A DNA stretch of 33,537 nt. Source: an uncultured Eubacteriales bacterium. GTDB taxonomy: Bacteria > Bacillota > Clostridia > Oscillospirales > CAG-272. This document shows positions 24,084 to 32,906 of this stretch, piece by piece; within the stretch, counting starts at the first letter, position 1; the number at the start of each line of letters is the position of its first letter. The stretch covers positions 1-33,537 of the forward strand of contig CAKTAA010000017.1 in the NCBI GenBank assembly GCA_934526185.1, written 5' to 3'. Under the pieces are notes generated by a model. That model did not search any database. It was given only the letters and a program-made list of their open reading frames with translations, and was not told the DNA's origin. Both the position numbers and the translations under genes were made by a program.

Positions 24084-24749
24084 TTATATCGTTCTGAGAA
24101 TCTCCTGACACCAGGACAGCATCAGCGCGCAGATCTTTTCCATGTCATATATCTCATGATTTCTCAGAAACTGCGACGCCTCCAGCGCTTCCCTGTGAAT
24201 CCCCTCCGCCCGGTAAATCAGTTCCTTTTTGGTACGAATGTAGACGCCGCTTTTGATATACCAGTAATTCTGCAAAATATAAAAAATCGTTTTACAGGAA
24301 TTTCTCAGAGCGGTATGAACTGCCTCCTCCGGCGCATGGATATAATGGTGACAGATTTCATGATACAAATTTCCTGTGCTGATTTTCACATGATTTCTGA
24401 CGTCCTCGCATGTATAAGGCGGCACAAGGGATTCCAGCTTTCCGTAATAATCGACGGTCTCATGTACAAGCTGGCAGATTTCTCCGGAGTTCCAATGTTC
24501 AAGCTCCTCTTTTCCGCAGATAAAGCCGCAGGATTTGTCGAAATCCTTCATACCGGAAACAATTTTTCTGTATCTGGCAAGATCCTCAGTCCGCAGGCTG
24601 TCCAATACCACCATAACATCCAAATCGCTGCTTTCATCCGCCTCATCTCTTGCCCAGCTTCCCTGAAGTCCGACGTAAATTAAACGGCTTTGAAAAGTAT
24701 TCAGTAATCCGGAAATCAAATCCTGCATGTATTTCATCGGTTCTATCAC
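24084..24749 (-). CDS. nucleotidyltransferase domain protein
   Basis: The product has 221 residues from the GTG at 24749, which follows GGAGGAG at good spacing; the ATG at 24776 would place that ribosome site inside the gene. The N-terminal part has GLQGSWARDEADESSDLDVM, the GS...DxD core of the polymerase-beta nucleotidyltransferase superfamily (family members transfer nucleotides to proteins, RNA or antibiotics). The rest (about 110-221) is helical, with LYHEICHHYIHAPEEA and SWCQEILRTI, resembling a fused HEPN-like helical domain. The substrate is unknown; an aminoglycoside-type or toxin-antitoxin-type role are both possible. Confidence 0.75.
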   Translation of the reverse strand: MIEPMKYMQDLISGLLNTFQSRLIYVGLQGSWARDEADESSDLDVMVVLDSLRTEDLARYRKIVSGMKDFDKSCGFICGKEELEHWNSGEICQLVHETVDYYGKLESLVPPYTCEDVRNHVKISTGNLYHEICHHYIHAPEEAVHTALRNSCKTIFYILQNYWYIKSGVYIRTKKELIYRAEGIHREALEASQFLRNHEIYDMEKICALMLSWCQEILRTI

Positions 24750-24850
24750 ACAACTCTCCTCCTTTACCCTCTTCATTGATATAACATATCGGCAAAATTA
24801 AAAAACATAACATAATTTTTCAGGACTGAGTGCCAATATAAAGACGTCTT

Positions 24851-24900
24851 GAGCGCTGCAAATCCGATAGGATTGCAGCGCTCCGTATTTTTTATATTTT
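24851..24900. terminator. strong inverted repeat downstream of the aryl-acid cluster
   Basis: GAGCGCTGCAAATCC / GGATTGCAGCGCTC (one-base bulge) with a short loop, followed on the plus strand by T-rich sequence. The minus-strand side is weaker. It lies about 90 bp past the ACT-domain gene and probably ends that transcript. Confidence 0.65.
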
Positions 24901-24974
24901 TTGTCGATTGCCGTCAAATGCCTTTACCAAACAAGTCCGAAAAACCCTGACCGCCATAAAAATTCGTTGACAGC

Positions 24975-25406
24975 TCAAATGTTTCGGATATCGTCTTCGC
25001 TCACCAGATGAATGCCGTTCGCCTCCAACAGTTCTGACGTCTCAGCGTTGTCCTCCACGCGCAGCACCACGCACGCGTTTTGTCCCGACACCGTGATAAA
25101 TGCATACATATATTCGACATTTATCTGATTTTTTGCCAGCAGCTTTACAACGCTCATCAAGCTCCCCGGAGCATCCGGTACGGCCACAGCGATAACCTCA
25201 TTGACGGAGACCACGCACTGATTGTCCTTCAGTGCATCCAGCGCCCGATCGATATCGCTCACAATCAGGCGCAGGATACCGAAATCTCTGGTATCCGCCA
25301 GAGACATCGCGCGGATATCAACGCCCGCCGCCGCCAGTATTTCAGTAATTTCCAAAAGCGTGCCCGTCCGGTTCTCCACAAAAATTGACAATTGTTTGAC
25401 CGCCAT
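24975..25406 (-). CDS. ACT-domain protein (two ACT domains)
   Basis: The product has 143 residues made of two ACT domains. The first begins KQLSIFVENRTGTLLEITEI (about 4-65); the second begins VAVPDAPGSLMSVVKLLAKN (about 74-143). The Gly after the first strand (NRTGTL, DAPGSL) is the usual ligand-contact position. ACT domains bind amino acids and related small molecules. Stand-alone tandem ACT proteins are often encoded beside phenylacetate-CoA ligases, which fits here. A role as a sensor or regulatory partner for an aromatic compound is inference. The ATG follows AAGGTG. It is the last gene of the cluster. Confidence 0.87.
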   Translation of the reverse strand: MAVKQLSIFVENRTGTLLEITEILAAAGVDIRAMSLADTRDFGILRLIVSDIDRALDALKDNQCVVSVNEVIAVAVPDAPGSLMSVVKLLAKNQINVEYMYAFITVSGQNACVVLRVEDNAETSELLEANGIHLVSEDDIRNI

Positions 25407-25572
25407 TTTGTCACCTTACCCTTTCCTCATCTGTTTGGATTTTCTTGATATCGCTGGTTTTTGCACAGGTTTCTATGACGGGTAAAACCCATCGCGCAAC
25501 TGTTCTGCAAGAAAAAATATTTTACATTCCGTATACGGTGTGGATATCTATTATTGTTATATTTTCCGGCAA

Positions 25573-26904
25573 TTATTTTTTACGCTTATCAATCACCCTC
25601 ACAGCCTTGCCGATTGAGCGCTCTATGGACTTCGGCTGAACAAGCACTACGTTTGCGGCAATGCCGAGCAGACTGTGCATTGCGTTCTCCAGTTCATGCT
25701 CTTTTGCGGCGATCTGCGTCACCGTATCGGAGAAAGTCCGGTCATTCATCTCCACACGAACGTCAAGCGTATCGAGATTGTTTACGCGATCGACAACAAT
25801 TTGATAATTGGGCGAGTAACCGTTCTGCAGCAGTACGGTTTCGATCTGAGAGGGGAATACATTGACGCCGCGGATAATCAGCATATCGTCTGTACGGCCT
25901 CTGGGCTTTGACATTCTAACAAATGTCCGGCCGCATGTACACGGCTTGCTTGAAATCACACCGATATCACGCGTACGGTACCGCATCAGCGGGAACGCCT
26001 CCTTCGTAAGCGAGGTAAATACGATTTCTCCTTCTTCGCCCTCAGGCAGTACTTCCTCTGTGTCGGGATCTATAATTTCAATGATAAAATGATCCTCATT
26101 GATATGCATACCGTTTTGTTCGCGGCATTCGTAGGATACGCCCGGCCCCATGATCTCTGTCAGGCCATATACATCATAAGCCTTCAGATCCAGTCCCGCC
26201 TCAATCTGCATCCGCATTTCCTCAGTCCACGGCTCCGCGCCGAAAATGCCGGCTTTCAGCGAAAGCGAAGCGGGATCTATTCCCTGAGCGGCAATGGATT
26301 CCGCAATGAACATGGCATAAGATGGTGTACAGCACAGAATAGTCGAGCCAAAATCCTTCAGTATGGTTATCTGACGCGCGGTATTTCCAGACGATACCGG
26401 AATCAGCGTCGCTCCCAGCTTTTCGGCTCCCCCCTGAAACCCGAAACCTCCGGTAAACAGTCCGAAGCCGAAAGATACATGAACCTTATCGGCAGCGGAT
26501 CCGCCCGCAGCCACAAGCTGTCTTGCACAGATATCGTCCCAGACATCCAGATCTCTCCGCGTATATCCCACAACGATCTGTTTGCCGGTGGTTCCGCTTG
26601 ATGCGTGCAGCCGGACAACCTCCTCCATCGGTACTGCAAACAGCCCATAGGGATAGGTATCGCGCAGATCCTGCTTGCACGTGAAAGGCAGTTTTTTCAG
26701 ATCATCGACCGAACGGATGTCCTCCGGAGAAACGCCTTTTTCTGCCATTCTTTCGCGGTAGTAGGATACGTTATCGTACACATGGCGAACAGACCGGCAC
26801 AGCCGTTCGTCCTGCCAGGCACGAATTTGATCTCTCGATGCGGTTTCAATTTCCTTTTGCCAATATCTTTCCGTGGAATCCATAGCATTCATTGCTTCTG
26901 ACAC
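25573..26904 (-). CDS. paaK: phenylacetate-CoA ligase-like (aryl-CoA ligase), copy 1
   Basis: The product has 443 residues of the adenylate-forming superfamily, PaaK branch. It has the P-loop ASSGTTGKQIVVGYT (about 100-114), the adenine-binding DVYGLTEIMGPG, the RYRTRDIG hinge region, and RTDDMLIIRGVNVFPSQIE at the start of the C-terminal lid domain; length is normal. PaaK enzymes join aryl acetates to CoA using ATP, giving AMP and pyrophosphate. It lies directly downstream of iorB and upstream of the ACT gene. The start is uncertain (GTG 26904, ATG 26892 or ATG 26883; no clear ribosome site). About half of its residues match the second copy at 29755, so the two are diverged rather than recent duplicates. 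Confidence 0.92.
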   Translation of the reverse strand: MSEAMNAMDSTERYWQKEIETASRDQIRAWQDERLCRSVRHVYDNVSYYRERMAEKGVSPEDIRSVDDLKKLPFTCKQDLRDTYPYGLFAVPMEEVVRLHASSGTTGKQIVVGYTRRDLDVWDDICARQLVAAGGSAADKVHVSFGFGLFTGGFGFQGGAEKLGATLIPVSSGNTARQITILKDFGSTILCCTPSYAMFIAESIAAQGIDPASLSLKAGIFGAEPWTEEMRMQIEAGLDLKAYDVYGLTEIMGPGVSYECREQNGMHINEDHFIIEIIDPDTEEVLPEGEEGEIVFTSLTKEAFPLMRYRTRDIGVISSKPCTCGRTFVRMSKPRGRTDDMLIIRGVNVFPSQIETVLLQNGYSPNYQIVVDRVNNLDTLDVRVEMNDRTFSDTVTQIAAKEHELENAMHSLLGIAANVVLVQPKSIERSIGKAVRVIDKRKK

Positions 26905-27019
26905 TCGCTTTCTGTTGTTTTTACCTGCATTGATTTCTGCTGTGGCAGTTTGTCATAAAACTGATGCTGCGATGTTGCTTTCTGTCCTCTTACGATGCAT
27001 ATTTTCTGCACTATGCGCT

Positions 27020-27601
27020 TCAAACCGTTTCTTTTTCCCAGCCTAACAGAAACGCTTTCCGATTCATCTCTCTGAATTTCGGCGCAACTGTTTCATCAAT
27101 GGCTTCAAGCCAAATATCCTTTGGAAAGGAAAAATAGGTTGCAAGCCGGCTCAGCAGTACAATATTGACCGCCTTGATGCTCCCCGCCTGCTCGGCCAGG
27201 GTAAGGGCATCGACCGCATCCACATGCACCCCCATATCCTTCATACTGTCCAGCATGCCGTCCGGATATTGCGCTGCGCCGATAATCACCGGCATTGGAT
27301 CGATCTTCTGTGTGTTGACAATGATGGTACCGCCCTTTTTCAGGCAGGGGAGCCGTCTGGCTGCTTCCATTGTTTCAAAGGACACAATATAATCTGCCTC
27401 GCCGCGGTCAATAATTGGGGAATATACTTGTTCTCCCGCGCGGACATAAGTTACAACCGATCCGCCCCTCTGACTCATACCGTGAACCTCTGACACCTTG
27501 ACATCGAATCCCTCCTTCAGGAACAAATGCCCCAGAAGCTTGCTGGCAAGCAGGGAGCCCTGCCCGCCGACTCCAGCGATGATAATGGATGTATTCTGCA
27601 T
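27020..27601 (-). CDS. iorB: indolepyruvate:ferredoxin oxidoreductase, beta subunit
   Basis: The product has 193 residues from the ATG at 27601, which has AAGGAG at ideal spacing; a longer frame to 27670 lacks one. IIIAGVGGQGSLLASKLLG opens the gamma-type domain of 2-oxoacid:ferredoxin oxidoreductases, followed by VSEVHGMSQRGGSVVTYVR, characteristic of IorB. With IorA it oxidatively decarboxylates aryl pyruvates (indole-, phenyl-, hydroxyphenylpyruvate) to aryl-acetyl-CoA, reducing ferredoxin; the reaction can run in reverse as a reductive carboxylation. It is separated from iorA by about 395 bp holding a small ORF, which is unusual for partner subunits. Confidence 0.93.
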   Translation of the reverse strand: MQNTSIIIAGVGGQGSLLASKLLGHLFLKEGFDVKVSEVHGMSQRGGSVVTYVRAGEQVYSPIIDRGEADYIVSFETMEAARRLPCLKKGGTIIVNTQKIDPMPVIIGAAQYPDGMLDSMKDMGVHVDAVDALTLAEQAGSIKAVNIVLLSRLATYFSFPKDIWLEAIDETVAPKFREMNRKAFLLGWEKETV

Positions 27602-27679
27602 AGTAAATCTCTCCTTAATTTCCGCGGAAAATTGTTTCTCACCATGTTCCGTACGGCGGCTTTGGTGCAAAAACGACCG

Positions 27680-27985
27680 TTATCCGCATGACTGAAAGCA
27701 TAATATATTTCCCGCAAACCGGATCCTCAAATCCCTTGATATTTCGCCAGTCCTTGAACGCCGATTTTCTCTGTTTCTGATGTATCGTTCTTGCCCATAA
27801 CAAAAAACACGCAATGCTAATCCGCCGCGATACAATTCAAGTACCTCCGTCCCCGATGCCGCACAGTCCGGACAAGCCTCTGACGACGCGGCAGGAACAG
27901 AGGCGCAAAGCCGTATTACAACTCCGTCGTTATCATCCCGCGTCTCCGTATATAACAGAGAAAACAGTGGTCTTTCATGAATCAT
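27680..27985 (-). CDS. possible small protein between iorA and iorB
   Basis: The frame has 101 codons and begins at ATG 11 bp after the iorA stop, typical operon spacing, but with only a weak ribosome site. The product starts MIHERPLFSLLYTETRDDND and includes a CPDC motif (about residues 38-41); the second half is Arg-rich. I recognise no family. It may be a real accessory protein, or the space may hold a leader controlling iorB. Confidence 0.35.
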   Translation of the reverse strand: MIHERPLFSLLYTETRDDNDGVVIRLCASVPAASSEACPDCAASGTEVLELYRGGLALRVFCYGQERYIRNRENRRSRTGEISRDLRIRFAGNILCFQSCG

Positions 27986-27996
27986 CTCTGCGTCTC

Positions 27997-29727
27997 TTAT
28001 CCCTCAGAAATAGCGCCGAAGGGACATAGCTGCAAACAGACTCCGCAGCCCACGCAAAGCGTCTCGTCTATATTTGCTTTGCCTCCGCGCATACGGATAG
28101 CAGGACAGCCGATTCTCATACATTTTTTACAGCTTCGGCAGGTATCGGCATCAATGTTCACCGGCGGTTTGTGCTTTACATTTTTCAGCAGTACGCAGGG
28201 ACGGCGCGAAATGATCACCGACGGTTCGGGAGCTGCCAGTTCCTCTTTCAGAGCCTTATCGCAGGCCTCCAAATCATACGGATCGACAACCCGTACACGC
28301 CGGATTCCCACCGCACGGCACAGCGCTTCCAGATCGACCTTAGCCGCCGGCTCTCCCGTGATTCTATATCCGGTCGTCGGATTCTGCTGGTGACCGGTCA
28401 TGCCCGTTATGGAATTGTCAAGAATAATTATCGTGGCATTAGAGCCGTTATATGCGACATTGACCAGTCCTGTAATGCCGGAATGCATAAAGGTGGAATC
28501 TCCTATCACCGCCACCGATTTTGATTCCGCTCCCCCCGCCTGCAAAAATCCGTGAAGTCCGGATACAGATGCTCCCATGCACAGGGTGGTATCAATAGCG
28601 CCCAGCGGCGGCTGTGCGCCGAGCGTATAGCAGCCGATATCACCGAATACCGTCACATGATTCCGTGCGAGCGTGTCGAACATGCCGCGGTGCGGACATC
28701 CGGCGCACATGACAGGAGGGCGCCCCGGAATATCCGTTTCGAGAGCAAGCGCTTCGCTCTTCGGCATGCCGAACACTTCTCGGATGCTGTTCTGTGAGAA
28801 TTCGCCGATATTGGTAAACAAATCTTTTCCCTCGACCGAGAGACCAATGTTTTTGCAATGCCGTTCAATAATACCATCGAGCTCCTCAATGACCACAAGC
28901 CGCCGCACGCTTCCGGCAAAAGAACGAATCAGCTCCGTTGGCAGCGGATGTACCATCCCAAGCTTTAGAACGCTCACCTTATCTCCGAAAATTTCTTTGA
29001 CATACTGATAACACGTTCCCGAAGTTATGATGCCAAGCTCATCCCCTCCCTTTTCTATCCGATTCAGCGAACTTGTCTCCGAAAATTCAGCCAGCCGGCG
29101 CATCCGCTCCTCAACAAAAGGATGCCTCTTCTGTGCGTATGCTGGCATCATGATATATTTTGCAGGATTTTTCACATAAGGCTTTTCGGGCGCCTCTATG
29201 CGGTCACCTGTTGATACAACGCTCTGCGCGTGCGCAATTCTCGTACACATCCGAAGCAGAACCGGTGTGTCGAACTTCTCCGAAAGCGCATACGCTTCCT
29301 TAACAAATGCAATGCATTCAGCCGAATCGGCCGGCTCCAGCATAGGAACCTTTGCTGCTGTTGCATAGTGTCGGGAATCCTGTTCATTCTGAGAGGAGTG
29401 CATCCCCGGATCATCCGCCACCACGACGATCACACCCGCGTGAACGCCGGTATATGACATGGTAAACAGCGGATCCGCAGCCACGTTCAGTCCCACATGC
29501 TTCATTGCACAGCAACTTCGCTTTCCTCCAAGCGACGCACCGAAAGCAACTTCCATCGCAACCTTTTCATTCGGTGCCCATTCGCAGTACATTTCCTCAT
29601 ATTTTGCAGCAAATTCCGTTATTTCCGTACTCGGTGTACCAGGATAGCTGGACACCACGCCGCAGCCGCCTTCGTATAAGCCTCTGGCAATCGCCTCATT
29701 GCCGATCATCAATCTTTTCAAAACCAT
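27997..29727 (-). CDS. iorA: indolepyruvate:ferredoxin oxidoreductase, alpha subunit
   Basis: The product has 576 residues, slightly short of the usual 590-610. The N-terminal pyrimidine-binding domain has GVVSSYPGTPSTEITEF (24-40). CAGCPHRGMFDTLAR (341-355) precedes the thiamine diphosphate motif GDSTFMHSGITGLVN (409-423) with Asn438 and ITGMTGHQQNP. The C-terminus carries two ferredoxin-type clusters (Cys 530/533/536/541 and 558/561/564/568). It is the catalytic partner of IorB in cytoplasmic aryl-pyruvate/aryl-acetyl-CoA interconversion with ferredoxin, and is oxygen-sensitive in known members. It starts 27 bp after the second paaK, so co-transcription is likely. Confidence 0.95.
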   Translation of the reverse strand: MVLKRLMIGNEAIARGLYEGGCGVVSSYPGTPSTEITEFAAKYEEMYCEWAPNEKVAMEVAFGASLGGKRSCCAMKHVGLNVAADPLFTMSYTGVHAGVIVVVADDPGMHSSQNEQDSRHYATAAKVPMLEPADSAECIAFVKEAYALSEKFDTPVLLRMCTRIAHAQSVVSTGDRIEAPEKPYVKNPAKYIMMPAYAQKRHPFVEERMRRLAEFSETSSLNRIEKGGDELGIITSGTCYQYVKEIFGDKVSVLKLGMVHPLPTELIRSFAGSVRRLVVIEELDGIIERHCKNIGLSVEGKDLFTNIGEFSQNSIREVFGMPKSEALALETDIPGRPPVMCAGCPHRGMFDTLARNHVTVFGDIGCYTLGAQPPLGAIDTTLCMGASVSGLHGFLQAGGAESKSVAVIGDSTFMHSGITGLVNVAYNGSNATIIILDNSITGMTGHQQNPTTGYRITGEPAAKVDLEALCRAVGIRRVRVVDPYDLEACDKALKEELAAPEPSVIISRRPCVLLKNVKHKPPVNIDADTCRSCKKCMRIGCPAIRMRGGKANIDETLCVGCGVCLQLCPFGAISEG

Positions 29728-29754
29728 CGATCCTTTCTTTACAAGCCCTTTGTT

Positions 29755-31056
29755 CTATTCTCCGGAACGCAAATCAACAATTCGTTTTGCTTTTCCTTCA
29801 TATCGTTTCAGGGAGCGCGGCGCGGCAAGCGTTACCTTTGCCTTGATTCCCAGCACAGTCTGCAGACGCGCGGCAACCATCTCTCTCAGCGCCTCCAATT
29901 TGCCGTACTGCTCAAGCAGCTCGGCGTTTGTCAGTTCCACACGGACCTCAAGATAATCCGTATAATTTTTTCTGGTCAGCACCAACTCGTAGTGCGGAGA
30001 AATACCGTCAATTGCTGCAATCACGCTTTCGATCTGCGAGGGGAACACATTAACGCCGCGTATTTTCAGCATATCGTCACTTCTGCCACTGACCTTGTCC
30101 ATCCGTATATGCGTCCGTCCGCAGCGGCAGGGTTCCGCATTCAGACGTGTGATATCCTTTGTTCGGTAACGAAGCAGCGGTATTCCCTCTTTGGTCAGCG
30201 TAGTGATTACCAGCTCTCCGCTCTCTCCCACCGGCAAAGGGGCTCCTGTTACACTGTCGATGATTTCCGGCAAAAAGTGATCCTCTGCAAAATGCAAACC
30301 GGCGCGCTCTTCGCATTCGCCCGCGACACCCGGCCCCATCAGCTCGCTCATACCGTAATTATCCGTTGCAAACAGGCCGAATCCAGCCTCAATTTTCTGC
30401 CGGAGCTCCATCGTACACCCTTCCGATCCGAACAAGCCGATTCTAAGCCGTATATTTTCCGGCGGAATACCTTTTTCCTTTGCAACCTCGCTCATATACA
30501 TCGCATAGGAGGGCGTGCTGATGAGCACCGTCGCCCCGAAGTCCTCCAGAAGCATAACCTGCTTTTCCGTATTGCCGGACGACACAGGAATCACGGCGCA
30601 CCCGAGCTTTTCAAGACCGTAGTGCAACCCCAGTGCTCCTGTAAACAACCCGTATCCAAATGATATCTGCGCCACATCATCATCCGTGACACCAGCCGCA
30701 GCGCAAAGACGTGCGACGCAGTCACTCCAGTTTTCAAGATCTCCGCGTGTATATCCCACCACAGTCGGCTTGCCTGTCGTACCGCTCGACGCATGGATAC
30801 GAACGATCTTTTTCATCGGCACCGCAAACAGGCCATAGGGATAATTGTCACGGATATCCGCTTTTGTCGTCATCGGTATGTACTGGATATCCGAAAGCGT
30901 TTTGATTTTTCCGGCCGTCACATGTGCATCAGCCAGCCGTTTAGCGTAGAACGGCACATTTTTTTCGCAGTAGGCTACAATATTCCGCAGACGTTCAAGC
31001 TGTAAAGCTTCGATCTGTCTGCGCGGCAGGGTTTCTATATCCTTTTGAAAAAACAT
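29755..31056 (-). CDS. paaK: phenylacetate-CoA ligase-like (aryl-CoA ligase), copy 2
   Basis: The product has 433 residues with the same landmarks as the other copy: ASSGTTGKPTVVGYTRGDLE, a TDNYGMSELMGPG adenine motif, RYRTKDITRLNAEPCRCGRT and RSDDMLKIRGVNVFPSQIE. It is a cytoplasmic AMP-forming aryl-acid:CoA ligase by family. It precedes iorA by 27 bp. Having ligases on both sides of iorAB suggests two aryl-acid substrates (for example phenylacetate and indoleacetate) or separate enzymes for the forward and reverse directions; sequence alone does not assign them. Confidence 0.92.
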   Translation of the reverse strand: MFFQKDIETLPRRQIEALQLERLRNIVAYCEKNVPFYAKRLADAHVTAGKIKTLSDIQYIPMTTKADIRDNYPYGLFAVPMKKIVRIHASSGTTGKPTVVGYTRGDLENWSDCVARLCAAAGVTDDDVAQISFGYGLFTGALGLHYGLEKLGCAVIPVSSGNTEKQVMLLEDFGATVLISTPSYAMYMSEVAKEKGIPPENIRLRIGLFGSEGCTMELRQKIEAGFGLFATDNYGMSELMGPGVAGECEERAGLHFAEDHFLPEIIDSVTGAPLPVGESGELVITTLTKEGIPLLRYRTKDITRLNAEPCRCGRTHIRMDKVSGRSDDMLKIRGVNVFPSQIESVIAAIDGISPHYELVLTRKNYTDYLEVRVELTNAELLEQYGKLEALREMVAARLQTVLGIKAKVTLAAPRSLKRYEGKAKRIVDLRSGE

Positions 31057-31172
31057 TTTCTTTTCTTTCTCTCCGCGCCTGTCCGGTCAGCGGAGTCTTT
31101 CCTTCCTCCCGTCCCCTTTATGGGGGCAAGCATTACTTCTGCATACTGTACATCGGCAGCAGCAAGTATATT

Positions 31173-32720
31173 TTATTTATCCTGCAGTGAATGCTTGACC
31201 GAAACCGTAATCTCCTTGTCATAGCATGAAAACATACTGTTGACCTGTAAGGCATCCGGCTTTGGAGAAAGCAGACTGACGACAGGAATGGCAATGAGGC
31301 CGAGCAGCATAGCGAAAACGCCGGCATTGATCGGTGATTGCAGTATCGGCGGAAAATAATTCGAAGCAAACAAATTAGCAGTCATCACGCCTACGCCGAC
31401 CGCAAAGCTTACCCATACAGCCAGTTTTGTCGTCCGTTTCCAGTACAGGCCGTATAAAAACGGTGCCAGGAATGCGCCCGCAAGCGCGCCCCATGAAATC
31501 CCCATGAGCTGTGCAATGAAAGTTACAGACGATTTCGCCTGCACAATGGCGATCGCAGCCGATACCACAATGAAAAATACCACCAGGATCCGCATCATGA
31601 GAAGCTTCCTCTTTTCCGGCGTTTCCTTTTTGGACAGCGGTACAATGAAGTCAAGCGTGAGTGTCGAGGAGGCAGTCAGAACCAGCGAGGACAGTGTCGA
31701 CATAGAGGCAGAAAGCACCAAAATCACGACAATGCCAATTAGCACGTCAGGAAGATCCTTGAGCATAGTAGGAATGATGCTGTCATATATAACCGCGCCG
31801 TTCGCCGCAGTCTCCACGCTGTCGGAAAAAAGCCTCCCGAAGCCGCCGAGGAAATAACAGCCGCCCGCAACCACCAGTGCAAAGATTGTTGAAATCACCG
31901 TACCCGTGCTGACCGCCTTTTCGTTCTTTATGGCGTAAAATTTCTGCACCATCTGGGGGAGCCCCCAGGTTCCGAGCGATGTCAGTATAACAACACCGAG
32001 AAGTCCGAGCGGATCCGGACCGAAAAAGGAGGTGAAAGCACCATTCATTCCACTCGCTGTATCGCTCACCTGTGACAGCGAAACAAGCGCCTGTGAAAAG
32101 CCGCCCTGACCGTTCAGAACCGCCAGCACTACGGCGACGATCCCAAAAAGCATAATCATCCCCTGAATCAAGTCATTGATTGCGGTTGCCATATAGCCCC
32201 CCACAACAACGTAAATACCGGTCAAAACTGACATAACGACAACACAAATCGTATAATCAACATGAAAAGCCATTTCAAACAGCCGCGACAGTCCGTTATA
32301 AAGAGAGGCTGTGTAGGGAATCAAAAATACAAACACGATGACGGAAGCTGCAATTTTCAGCGCCTTGCTCCCATAGCGGATACCGAAAAACTCCGGCATT
32401 GTGGCGCTGTTTAAATGCTGCGTCATAACGCGTGTACGTCTCCCGAGCACCACCCACGCCAGAAGCGATCCCAGCAGTGCATTACCGATACCGATCCACG
32501 TAGAGGCTACGCCGAACTTCCATCCGAACTGCCCTGCGTATCCCACAAAAATAACGGCTGAAAAATAGGAGGTTCCATAGGCAAATGCCGTCAGCCACGG
32601 CCCTACGCCGCGGCCGCCGAGGACAAATCCGTTTACGTCCGTTGCATGCCTCCGGCAATAGACGCCCACCAAGGCCATACTCAGAAAAAACACGATTAAA
32701 AAAATAATTTTAACTGCCAA
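31173..32720 (-). CDS. sodium:solute symporter family transporter
   Basis: The product has 515 residues with about 13 membrane helices, of the SSS (SLC5) family. The N-terminal YCRRHATDVNGFVLGGRGVGPW is the usual loop between the first two helices. YGTSYFSAVIFVGYAGQFG and the SASMSTLSSLVLTASSTLTLD segment (about 335-355) contain residues that bind sodium in characterised members. As first gene of the aryl-acid cluster it probably imports (or exports) an aryl carboxylate, but SSS substrates range from proline to acetate and sugars, so that is context inference. The start is TTG, eight to nine bases after GGAGG. A spacer of 116 bp with a small stem separates it from paaK. Confidence 0.9.
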   Translation of the reverse strand: MAVKIIFLIVFFLSMALVGVYCRRHATDVNGFVLGGRGVGPWLTAFAYGTSYFSAVIFVGYAGQFGWKFGVASTWIGIGNALLGSLLAWVVLGRRTRVMTQHLNSATMPEFFGIRYGSKALKIAASVIVFVFLIPYTASLYNGLSRLFEMAFHVDYTICVVVMSVLTGIYVVVGGYMATAINDLIQGMIMLFGIVAVVLAVLNGQGGFSQALVSLSQVSDTASGMNGAFTSFFGPDPLGLLGVVILTSLGTWGLPQMVQKFYAIKNEKAVSTGTVISTIFALVVAGGCYFLGGFGRLFSDSVETAANGAVIYDSIIPTMLKDLPDVLIGIVVILVLSASMSTLSSLVLTASSTLTLDFIVPLSKKETPEKRKLLMMRILVVFFIVVSAAIAIVQAKSSVTFIAQLMGISWGALAGAFLAPFLYGLYWKRTTKLAVWVSFAVGVGVMTANLFASNYFPPILQSPINAGVFAMLLGLIAIPVVSLLSPKPDALQVNSMFSCYDKEITVSVKHSLQDK

Positions 32721-32800
32721 TGCTTCAATCCTCCGAATGTATTTTCCACTGTCTGTCGCTCCATATGAAAGAGCCGCAACAAAGACGATGGCACATAATT

Positions 32801-32829
32801 ATTATACCAAATGCACAGAGCGAATGCAA
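32801..32829 (-). promoter_or_regulatory. promoter of the symporter/aryl-acid cluster
   Basis: Minus strand: TTGCAT, 17-bp spacer, TATAAT. Transcription would start near 32794, giving a leader of about 74 nt with no riboswitch seen. Confidence 0.8.
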
Positions 32830-32840
32830 GAGGTTTCTAC

Positions 32841-32858
32841 AACATTCTACAGAATGTT
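32841..32858. promoter_or_regulatory. 18-bp palindrome, candidate operator between divergent promoters
   Basis: AACATTC-TACA-GAATGTT, perfect 7-bp arms. It sits 11 bp upstream of the minus-strand -35 and 13 bp upstream of the plus-strand -35, well placed for one regulator acting on both. I do not recognise the binding protein. Confidence 0.55.
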
Positions 32859-32871
32859 TACCGAATGGTGC

Positions 32872-32900
32872 TTGACATTCCTTTATTTTTTGTATATAAT
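32872..32900 (+). promoter_or_regulatory. perfect consensus promoter
   Basis: TTGACA, 17-bp spacer, TATAAT. The start would be near 32907. No convincing long gene follows before the terminator at 33165. Confidence 0.88.
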
Positions 32901-32906
32901 AAATTA

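Noticed and set aside
24075..24683. A 202-codon plus-strand open frame.
   Set aside because: Antisense to the nucleotidyltransferase gene, which has a clear GS...DLD motif; the plus frame has no ribosome site.
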